A program made the position numbers and the translations under genes. Below are positions 1 to 7,128 of a DNA stretch of 64,000 bases, one piece after another; positions within the stretch are counted from its first letter, which is position 1, and each line of letters begins with the position of its first letter. The notes beneath the pieces were generated by a model, which saw only the letters and a program-made list of their open reading frames with translations, made no database searches and was not told the DNA's origin. Location of the stretch: the NCBI GenBank assembly GCA_022844135.1, contig JALHMG010000025.1:1-64000 (forward strand), written 5' to 3'. This DNA is from Lysobacterales bacterium. Its GTDB lineage: Bacteria > Pseudomonadota > Gammaproteobacteria > Xanthomonadales > SZUA-5.

Positions 1-41
1 GTGAGGCGGGATTTTGCGCCGCATGCGGCGCGCCGCCGAAC

Positions 42-63
42 GCCAGCGCATGGATGCGCTGGC
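42..63. repeat. Palindrome at left edge (REP-like hairpin)
   Basis: A perfect 9-bp inverted repeat (GCCAGCGCA / TGCGCTGGC) encloses a TGGA loop. It lies in the 280-bp gene-free stretch at the left edge of the window. I see no credible coding frame in positions 1-280. Short GC palindromes with a GCATGGATGC-type centre fit dispersed intergenic repeats, but only one copy is visible here, so the class is uncertain. Confidence 0.4.
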
Positions 64-280
64 CGGAGGAGCGAAGCAGGAAGCGCAGCCGTGTTAGCGA
101 GGAAATGGCAGCGAACACTTTGTCAGTACGACCAACTCGATGATTTCCGGGCTGTAACAACGAAACTAAGCCATTTCATCGCGACCTCATGAAATATGCG
201 GGTTAGGCTTGCAGCGCACGCCTCCCACAGAAGCGATACCGCGCGCATCAGAGTTTTCTGACAAACGCCGTTGGTTCAAT

Positions 281-1534
281 TCAACTGCTCCAGAGCGAAC
301 TGACCGGCGTGGCCCACATCCGTTCGCCCATGGGCAGGGTCTGCGTGCCGTCGTACAGGACTATCCCCGCAATAAAGCTCTGGCCGACGGCTTTTGCCAG
401 TTTGCGTAAACCCGCAAAGTCGTTGCCGCCGACACTCGCCGCCGCTTTAACTTCAACGCCGACGACATCGAGGGCGGCATTTTCGATAACGAAATCCACT
501 TCAGACTGATCTTTGTCTCGATAACTCGACAAACGAAAGCGCTCATCGGACCACGTCGAGAGCTTGAGCAACTCGCCGTACACGAAGCTCTCCAGCAATG
601 GCCCGAAGCTGTGACGATCGCGCTCGATCTGCGGGCGGCGAATGCCGCGCAGTTCGGCCAGCAAGGCAGCATCCGGGAACTGTAATTTCGGCGATTTAAC
701 CAGACGCGACAGCGCATTACGCGAATACGGCTGAACCCGATGCACCAGGTGCAGCAACTCCAGCGCTGCGACATATTTGCTGGTGGTTTTGTCGTCCAGG
801 CCAATGGCGCCGCCCAGTTGCGTCATGTTGCTCAGTTGGCCGGCGGTTTGTGCGAGACATTCCAAAAGGCGCGGCAGTACATGGCGTTTTTCGATATGCG
901 CAACATCGCTCACATCGCGGGCGAGCAACGCATCGATGTACGACCGGAGCCACGCGTTTCGACGCCCTTCGCTGCGCTTGACGCACTCCGGATAACCGCC
1001 AGCCAATACCCGCTGGACCAACGCCGCTCCGGTTTCGCTGCCGGTCAGTTCCGCCGGGGTGGCGTCGAATACCTGGGATAGCCATCGCCCCGGTGCGGCA
1101 GCGATTTCTGCCCCAGACAACGGGAACATTTGGAAGCGCTCCATGCGCCCCGCTAATGACTCGGCAATGGTCGGCAACTGCATCAGATTGGCCGACCCGG
1201 TGAGCAAGAATCGCCCCGGCATGCGGTTCTCGTCGATAGACTGCTTGATCGCGATCAACAACTGTGGCGCGCGCTGGACCTCGTCGATGGTGACGATGTT
1301 CAGATTGCGAACGAATCCTGTCGGATCCGCGCGCGCCGACGCCAGTGTCGTGGCGTCATCGAGCGTCAGATAGCGACGATTGGCAAAACGCCGGCAAAAA
1401 GTGGTTTTCCCGGACTGTCGCGGGCCATCGATCAACACCGCTGGCGTGTCGGCCAAGGCTTCATCGACTCGCGGCTTCAGGTATCGGGCAATCCAGTGAG
1501 TTGCTCCAGGAACGCTTGGCGTACTCGGGTCCAC
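281..1534 (-). CDS. DUF4143-type AAA ATPase (AAA_14)
   Basis: This 417-residue P-loop ATPase belongs to the widespread AAA_14/DUF4143 family. Near the N-terminus is the family signature GPRQSGKTTF (Walker A). It is followed by the Walker B region VTIDEVQRAP and the sensor-like LLTGSANLMQLP and ESLAGRMERF motifs. The C-terminal third holds the DUF4143 region with an archaeal-Holliday-junction-resolvase-like patch (SEVDFVIEN followed by GVEVKAAASV), a degenerate PD-(D/E)xK-like arrangement. The start is GTG at 1534; family members usually begin close to the RYLKPRVDEAL segment, so the true start may lie a few residues downstream. It is a single gene with no evident operon partner. The cellular role of these ATPases is unresolved; mobile-element or defence links have been suggested for some. 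Confidence 0.85.
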   Translation of the reverse strand: MDPSTPSVPGATHWIARYLKPRVDEALADTPAVLIDGPRQSGKTTFCRRFANRRYLTLDDATTLASARADPTGFVRNLNIVTIDEVQRAPQLLIAIKQSIDENRMPGRFLLTGSANLMQLPTIAESLAGRMERFQMFPLSGAEIAAAPGRWLSQVFDATPAELTGSETGAALVQRVLAGGYPECVKRSEGRRNAWLRSYIDALLARDVSDVAHIEKRHVLPRLLECLAQTAGQLSNMTQLGGAIGLDDKTTSKYVAALELLHLVHRVQPYSRNALSRLVKSPKLQFPDAALLAELRGIRRPQIERDRHSFGPLLESFVYGELLKLSTWSDERFRLSSYRDKDQSEVDFVIENAALDVVGVEVKAAASVGGNDFAGLRKLAKAVGQSFIAGIVLYDGTQTLPMGERMWATPVSSLWSS

Positions 1535-1556
1535 GACTTGGCCAATCCGGATTGTT

Positions 1557-1622
1557 AGTTCGTCCGATCCGGATCATACGCTCGTCCAACTCGGATCCAT
1601 CGCTCGTTCAACTCGGAAAGCC
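1557..1622. repeat. Three imperfect 22-bp tandem repeats
   Basis: Three consecutive 22-bp units (1557-1578, 1579-1600, 1601-1622) share the pattern YGYTCGTYCRAYYCGGATCMT, with the last unit diverged at its end. They lie between the start of the DUF4143 ATPase gene and the end of the regulator gene, both on the minus strand. The array could therefore act as an upstream control region for the ATPase gene or simply be spacer. Confidence 0.55.
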
Positions 1623-1685
1623 GTCACGGCTGATTCGGAAGTTCTTGCGCCCGATTGGCAACCCGGCACTCAATCGCATACCGCA

Positions 1686-2435
1686 TTACCTTCGAGTTGG
1701 CGAATCCGTTCGCTTGAATTGGACCTGCTCTTGCGCCAAGGTCTCATCGCTCGTCGGCAGCGGACCAAGCTGCGGGAAGGATTGCAAAGATGCGTCAGAT
1801 GGCGCCTCGATGGTCGTGCTGAGCATGACTTGATGCGTCCCGACGATTCCCAGAAGCGCACCGGCGGCCATCGCGAGGGCGAGTCGAAGGCGCGGATTGG
1901 GTTTGGGCAGACGTTGCGACGTCGCAACGACTGCGGCTTTGGGGCTTGGGATCGCGATCTGAGGTTCGCGATTGGCTATCGGCGCTTCGCCTTCTGCTGA
2001 TGGTGTTGTATGCGCGATTGGCGACTCAGTGGCGTGCGCAAATGGTGCAACAGCCGGCTCCGACACACGCTCCGAATTGACCATGCCGGGCTCCAGCGCT
2101 CTGAAGGCTGGCATTTCCGATCCGCTCAGTTCGACGACCTCAGCGGCCCAGTGGTAGCCCACGCCCATCACCGTGCGGATCATGCATTGGCAGTTGCCAT
2201 CGTCGCCCAGCGCCTGACGCGCGGCGCGGATGACTTGGGCCATTTGATGGTCCGAGACGTTGTCGCGGCCCCAGACCTTGCGAATCAGCTCGTCGCGCTT
2301 GATGACGCGCTCGCGGTGCTCGATGAGGTACGTCAGACATGCATAGACCCGCCGCGGCACCGTGAGCTGAGCGCCTTTGTGCATCAGCATTATGAGCATC
2401 GGGTCGAAAACGTAGTCACCAAATGCGTAGCGCAT
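1686..2435 (-). CDS. CadC-like membrane-anchored winged-helix regulator
   Basis: This 249-residue protein has an N-terminal OmpR/PhoB-type winged-helix DNA-binding domain (about residues 1-95). Typical features are FDPMLIMLM..GAQLTVPRRVYACLTYLIEHRERVIKRDELIRKVWGR and the C-terminal GVGYHW hairpin. A low-complexity Ala/Pro/Glu linker follows, then one transmembrane helix at about residues 183-205 (LALAMAAGALLGIVG) and a short periplasmic tail. That order (cytoplasmic wHTH, helix, periplasm) is the CadC/ToxR plan, but no large sensory domain follows the helix, so sensing may depend on another protein. It starts with ATG at 2435. The divergently transcribed secreted beta-helix gene at 2728 is a possible target (inference). 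Confidence 0.8.
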   Translation of the reverse strand: MRYAFGDYVFDPMLIMLMHKGAQLTVPRRVYACLTYLIEHRERVIKRDELIRKVWGRDNVSDHQMAQVIRAARQALGDDGNCQCMIRTVMGVGYHWAAEVVELSGSEMPAFRALEPGMVNSERVSEPAVAPFAHATESPIAHTTPSAEGEAPIANREPQIAIPSPKAAVVATSQRLPKPNPRLRLALAMAAGALLGIVGTHQVMLSTTIEAPSDASLQSFPQLGPLPTSDETLAQEQVQFKRTDSPTRR

Positions 2436-2727
2436 GACTTGCTCCCTCGCTTGACGACCTCAGGCTAACAAGCGCGATGACGCCGGGCGATTGCAAAAGG
2501 CGCTTGTTCCGGCGTAGCCGGTCGCATTCCAGGAAATTCCAGCGACGTTCCAGCGCCGATCGTGTGCCGATCGCTGGTTAATGTCGCGTGCTTAGCAAAA
2601 CGCCAGTTCGGCGCGGCCCTAGCCGGTCCGCTTTCGAACCGCCGGTAACGCTGAGCGATTTCCCTTTGGCCCGGTTTGGGCCGTCTTCGCGTAGTCGCTA
2701 TGCACTGGACTATCGAAGGGCGGCACC

Positions 2728-5061
2728 GTGATTCGCTTACTGATCCTGTTGAGCCTTGCGCTGTCGCTGCCGCTGCAGGCGGCAAACCGCTGCGCGGCGA
2801 CGAATGCGGAACTGGAGGCGGCCATTACCGCTGGCGGCGATGCGGCGGACGACGATATTCGCGTTGTCGCCGGCACCTACCAGTTGCAGGATCGGCGCTC
2901 AGAGGTGCGCGGCGCGTTCCGGTTGAGCGGCGGTTGGAATGCCGACTGCACCTTGCGCGCCGCGGGCGCCGTCTCGACGCTCAATGGCCCCGGCGGCACC
3001 GCAGACTTCAAAATCGATGGCAATTTCGGCGGCATGCGCCTGGAGCGGCTGAACTTCAGCAACTGGGATGAGATCGCCAGTAGAGAACGCGTTCAGGGTG
3101 CAGGCCCGGGAGGCGTTATTGGCCTGTCGCGCGTACGCATTTCTAACGTGCGGCGCGTGACGATTGTTCCGATCACCAACGATGTGGTGGTCGAAAACTC
3201 GATCTTCGATGGGCATACCGATCGCGGCCTGTTTATCTTGAGCTCAAGTCAGGGCGATGTCCCCGATGTGACCGTTCAATTCAACAGCTTTGTCCGCCCC
3301 GGCCCCGGCGTCAACGATGGCCTGGTGATCAACGCCGTCAACAGCCCTTTCGGCGCGGTGCGCGTGTACAACAATCTGATCAACGGCCATCCGCGCGATC
3401 TATGGATCGTCGCCCAAGCGATGCAGGTCAATAACAACCACTACAACACCATTGAGTTCGATATCGGCGGCGCATTGGCGCCGGGCTCTGGCGACAACCT
3501 CACCGGCGACCCGCTGTTCAGTTCGACGGCGCCGTTTCGACCGACCGAGCCTGGATCGCCGCTGATCAACGCCGGCCGGCTGCTCGGCCCATCCAACCCA
3601 ACCAGCGACTACACCGGCGCTGTTCGAACGGTGGGCACGCGCCCCGATATTGGCGCAGTGGAAAGCACCGTCGAGAACGGCACGACCATCAGTGTGACCA
3701 ATACTGCGGACAGCGGTTTGGGGAGCCTGCGCTCGGCGATCCTGGCGGCGAATGGCTCCACGGGATTGAAGACCATTCGCTTCGACTTGCCGGGCGGCTG
3801 CCCGCGCGTGATCAGCCCGATCACAGCGTTGCCAGCGCTCACGGAGCCCGTATTCATCAATGGGTACACGCAGAACGGCGCGGTCGAGAATCAGCAAGAT
3901 CAGTTTTTCGATGGCACGCTGTGCGTGGCCCTGGCGGGCGGCAACAACATTGCCGCCGGCCTGCACCTGGTCACGCAAAGCAACGAGTTCTTCCGCGTTC
4001 GCGGCTTGATGTTCTACGGCTTCACCAGCGAAGGGCTGCGCGTCACCGGCTCCGGGCGTGCCAACATCGAGGGCAACCTCTTTGGGACGGGCGCCAATCT
4101 TCCGAGCCAGGTGTTCGCCGATACCGCGATCCGAATTCAGAGTGCGCCTGGGAGCGTTGTTGGCGGCGCCAGTGCTGCAAACATGAATGTGATCGGCCGC
4201 GCGCAGCAGTTCGGTGTGCGCCTGGAGACTGCACTTGGCGCGCGCCTCGTGGTTGGCAATTTGATCGGCGTCGATCGCGACGGACTGAGTGCATTGCCCA
4301 ATCAGGTGGGCGTGTTCGTGGAGGGCGCGAGTGGCGATGCCATCGAGGGCAATGCGATTACCGACAGTCTCGCCCAGGGCGTGCTGTTCTCATCGGCGAC
4401 GCCGCCGGCGAATGTCATTGTGCGCGACAACCTCATCGGTGCGCGACCGCTCAACCCCAGCCTTGGCGGCAACGCCACCAACGCGGTGCGCGTTTTCGGC
4501 AACGGCCATCGCATCAGCCGCAACCTGATCTACAACAACGGCACCGATGGCATGGCCTTGATCACGCCTGGGCGGCGCGTCGAGATCACGCAGAATCGGT
4601 TCCGCAACAACGCGCAACTGGCCATCGATCTGTCGCCGGATGGCCCCAATCCCATCGATCTTGATGTTGGTCAGATGGGCGCCAACGACCAGCAAAACAA
4701 ACCCCTGTTGACGTCCGCCGGTGGCACGCGCGTTTCAGGCACGGTGCGTGGCAACTTGAGCAGCGCCAATGGGACGTATGCCGTCGATTTTTACTTGAGC
4801 GATCAGTGCGCCAGCCCCTCAGGTGGCGAAGCGCAGCAGGTGCTGGCGCGGCTATCGCCGTTGGTGCTGAGTTGCGCGACGGTGGGAAGCAATTGCGTAT
4901 TGCCGTTCCAGGTCAACGTCACGGATGTGCTCTTGGACGATGTAGTGCTGGGAGGTTTTGTCACCGCGATCGCCACCGACGAAGAAGGCAATTCGAGCGA
5001 ACTGTCCGATTGCGAGCCTTGGGTGTTGAACAACAGCATTTTTGCATCTGGATTCGAGTGA
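2728..5061 (+). CDS. Secreted right-handed parallel beta-helix protein ending in IFASGFE
   Basis: This 777-residue protein starts at GTG 2728 with a clear signal peptide (IRLLILLSLALSLPLQA, then AANRC). The body shows polymorphic beta-helix repeats: short hydrophobic and Asn-rich rungs such as VVVENSIFDGH, VRVYNNLINGH, VVGNLIGVDRDG and IVRDNLIGARP. A CSLREA-like segment (ISVTNTADSGLGSLRSAILAANGS) begins the second half, as in many large secreted bacterial beta-helix proteins. The C-terminus ends in NNSIFASGFE, resembling a short tail seen on many exported Lysobacterales proteins. It is likely extracellular or surface-located; substrate unknown, with carbohydrate binding or lyase activity being only a family-level possibility. 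It is preceded by a 290-bp non-coding region shared with the divergent CadC-like regulator. Confidence 0.85.
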   Translation: MIRLLILLSLALSLPLQAANRCAATNAELEAAITAGGDAADDDIRVVAGTYQLQDRRSEVRGAFRLSGGWNADCTLRAAGAVSTLNGPGGTADFKIDGNFGGMRLERLNFSNWDEIASRERVQGAGPGGVIGLSRVRISNVRRVTIVPITNDVVVENSIFDGHTDRGLFILSSSQGDVPDVTVQFNSFVRPGPGVNDGLVINAVNSPFGAVRVYNNLINGHPRDLWIVAQAMQVNNNHYNTIEFDIGGALAPGSGDNLTGDPLFSSTAPFRPTEPGSPLINAGRLLGPSNPTSDYTGAVRTVGTRPDIGAVESTVENGTTISVTNTADSGLGSLRSAILAANGSTGLKTIRFDLPGGCPRVISPITALPALTEPVFINGYTQNGAVENQQDQFFDGTLCVALAGGNNIAAGLHLVTQSNEFFRVRGLMFYGFTSEGLRVTGSGRANIEGNLFGTGANLPSQVFADTAIRIQSAPGSVVGGASAANMNVIGRAQQFGVRLETALGARLVVGNLIGVDRDGLSALPNQVGVFVEGASGDAIEGNAITDSLAQGVLFSSATPPANVIVRDNLIGARPLNPSLGGNATNAVRVFGNGHRISRNLIYNNGTDGMALITPGRRVEITQNRFRNNAQLAIDLSPDGPNPIDLDVGQMGANDQQNKPLLTSAGGTRVSGTVRGNLSSANGTYAVDFYLSDQCASPSGGEAQQVLARLSPLVLSCATVGSNCVLPFQVNVTDVLLDDVVLGGFVTAIATDEEGNSSELSDCEPWVLNNSIFASGFE

Positions 5062-5103
5062 GTTGGCACGGTCATGCGAGCGCGGCACAAGCATCACACG
5101 CAG

Positions 5104-5189
5104 ACACGAAGCCACGAAGGACCAACGATCTGCCGACACCTCTGAGGACTTACCGCCCCTCGTGCGTTGAGTCCTCGTGCCTTCGTGTG
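5104..5189. repeat. Long-armed imperfect inverted repeat of ACACGAAG-type octamers
   Basis: The left arm at 5104-5122 (ACACGAAGCCACGAAGGAC) is largely the reverse complement of the right arm at 5171-5189 (GTCCTCGTGCCTTCGTGTG), with about 48 nt between. The arms are built from CACGAAG-like octamers. It lies between two convergent genes (beta-helix protein and rsgA) and could serve as a bidirectional transcription end or be a repeat element. A short relative (TCACGAAGACCCGAAG) is seen at about 22319. Confidence 0.5.
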
Positions 5190-5205
5190 AACAAACGCGG
5201 TGTGG

Positions 5206-6252
5206 TCAGCGCTTGCGCCGCGTCACATCGCGCATCGCGCGGCTCATTTCGGCGGCGTAGGCTTTGCGCGCCTGACGGGCGAGCACGGTTTCGCCCGCGC
5301 GCGCGACTTCCGCAGAGAGCTTCTGGTAACTCTGGAATCGTGCGTTATCGAGTTCGCCAGCGTCGAGCGCTTTGCGCACGGCGCAATCCGGTTCGCGCTC
5401 GTGCTGGCAGTCGCGGAACCGACACGCAGCGGCGAGTGCCGCTATGTCGTCGAAACTGTCGGCGACGTCTTCATCGCCAGTGAGTTTGATCTCGCGCAAA
5501 CCTGGGGTGTCGATCAAACACGCGCCGCCGGGCAATGGCAGCAAGGCGCGCGACACCGTGGTGTGGCGGCCTCGGCCATCGGCTTCACGTACCGACCCTG
5601 TCGCTTGCGATGCAGCGCCGAGCAAGGTGTTAGTCAGCGTCGATTTGCCGGCACCCGAAGAACCCACCAACACAGCGGTCTCGCCAGGCAACAGTTGTGC
5701 GGCGAGTGCGGCGCAACTGTCGGCCGATTTGGCGTTCACCAGATGCAGCGTCACGCCGGGCGCGATAGCGGCGACTTCGTCGCGCAATGCGGCGGCGGCG
5801 AGTTCTTTATCGGCCTTGGTGAGCACCAGCGTCGGACGCACGCCGCTGCCGCTGACCAGTGTCAGATAGCGCTCAATGCGACGCACGTTGAAATCGCGAT
5901 CGAGGCCGGTGACGATCAGTACATGGTCGATGTTGGCGGCCAGCGCCTGCCGGGCTTGGGTTTCCCCAGCAGCGCCGCGCACCAGCGTCGAAAAGCGCGG
6001 CAGGATGCGCTCGATGATGAGCTCGCAGCCGCGCTCCGCGACCAGGCACCAATCGCCGACGCACGGCCGCTCGCTGGCGTCGCCGACATGATGACGAAGC
6101 TTGGGCAACGCTTTCGCGGCGCGCGTGTTTTTGCCGTCGTGCACCACATAGCCGGAGCGGTGTTGCTCGACGATGCGCATGAGCGCGCCTTGCGCATCGC
6201 TGGGCAGCGGTGTGCGCTGGGCAACGTAACCGATTCGCGCCAGCTCGTTCAT
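5206..6252 (-). CDS. rsgA: Ribosome small-subunit-dependent GTPase A
   Basis: RsgA is a circularly permuted GTPase that acts late in 30S subunit maturation. The motifs appear in permuted order: G4 TKAD (about residues 145-148), G1 GSSGAGKST (197-205), G3 DTPG (248-251). The zinc-binding C-terminal motif follows as C277, C282, H284 and C290 (CRFRDCQHEREPDC). The N-terminal OB-fold region (about 25-95) includes GDWCLV. Length (348 residues) is normal and the C-terminus is basic (VTRRKR). It starts at ATG 6252, which overlaps the stop of the upstream membrane protein gene by 4 bp, so the two are probably translationally coupled. Confidence 0.95.
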   Translation of the reverse strand: MNELARIGYVAQRTPLPSDAQGALMRIVEQHRSGYVVHDGKNTRAAKALPKLRHHVGDASERPCVGDWCLVAERGCELIIERILPRFSTLVRGAAGETQARQALAANIDHVLIVTGLDRDFNVRRIERYLTLVSGSGVRPTLVLTKADKELAAAALRDEVAAIAPGVTLHLVNAKSADSCAALAAQLLPGETAVLVGSSGAGKSTLTNTLLGAASQATGSVREADGRGRHTTVSRALLPLPGGACLIDTPGLREIKLTGDEDVADSFDDIAALAAACRFRDCQHEREPDCAVRKALDAGELDNARFQSYQKLSAEVARAGETVLARQARKAYAAEMSRAMRDVTRRKR

Positions 6253-6962
6253 CGCTGGCGCTGCGGCATCCGGCGCGCAATCTGGCGCGACAGCGAGAAG
6301 CGCCCGCTGACGTCGGCATAGAACTTGAGCGCTATCAACAAGTACACCACGGCACTCTGACCCAATGCGATGAGCAGGTAACCGCCGAACACCAAGGCGA
6401 CATGGAGGATGACGACGCGATCGTAGGCGGCGAACATATATGCCATGCGCGGCACATCGCTCGGGGCGCTGCGACGAAAACGCAGCACGTCGATGACACC
6501 GAACGCGACGATCAAGGCGATGGCGATACCGCCCCCGAGCGTAGCGAACTCGCTCGCCCAGCCATCGAACATCAGCGCGACAAACGTCAGATGGGCGGCG
6601 CAGAACATCCCGTAATGCAGCACGAAGATCGCAGGCGCGAAAAAGTGCAGGCAGCCGGCGGCGGCCTGCGCCTGCGCCTGCTTCTGCGACTCATCGGCGC
6701 CGCTCCGTTCGAGCGCACGGCGCAGATCGTCGCCGATCAGCGTGCCTTTGAGATTGAGCATCTTGGCGACATGAAATGCGCCGTTGAACAGGTTCTCCAA
6801 CCAGAAGAACCCGAACACCGCTGCGGGCGGCCAATCGAAGACGATCAGGCCCACGAGCAGCACAGCGGCGCTAAGGCCAGCCTCCCACCATGTGCGTTGC
6901 TGCGGCGATAGCGCCGCCAGGCGCTCGGCCAGCTCCACGCGGGAGAGTTGCGGACTCAGCAT
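6249..6962 (-). CDS. DUF6498-like multi-pass membrane protein
   Basis: This integral membrane protein of about 237 residues has several hydrophobic helices: LSAAVLLVGLIVF, FAPAIFVLHYGMFCAAHLTFVALMF, GGIAIALIVAFGVIDVL, and VVILHVALVFGGYLLIALGQSAVVYLLIALK. The segment AVFGFFWLENLFNGAFHVAKML is typical of the DUF6498 family, whose function is unknown. I chose ATG 6962, which has a GGTGGG stretch upstream; an in-frame ATG at 6980 is an alternative. Its stop overlaps the rsgA start by 4 bp. Confidence 0.7.
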   Translation of the reverse strand: MLSPQLSRVELAERLAALSPQQRTWWEAGLSAAVLLVGLIVFDWPPAAVFGFFWLENLFNGAFHVAKMLNLKGTLIGDDLRRALERSGADESQKQAQAQAAAGCLHFFAPAIFVLHYGMFCAAHLTFVALMFDGWASEFATLGGGIAIALIVAFGVIDVLRFRRSAPSDVPRMAYMFAAYDRVVILHVALVFGGYLLIALGQSAVVYLLIALKFYADVSGRFSLSRQIARRMPQRQR

Positions 6963-7128
6963 TGCGAGCCCACCGTCCATCCGGCGTCGCTGTTCGTCGG
7001 CGATGCCAAGGTTTTGCCATCGCTGCGATAGCGGGGAACCAGAGACTTAGCTGCGGACGGCCGGTTCACCGCACAGCCGCCGGCTCGCGTCCGCGGCATT
7101 GACGAGCTGCCAGTCGCGGTTTTTGGAT

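Noticed and set aside
1-192. Small frame at the left edge
   Set aside because: Arg/Ala-rich, no family resemblance and contains a palindrome; more likely intergenic.
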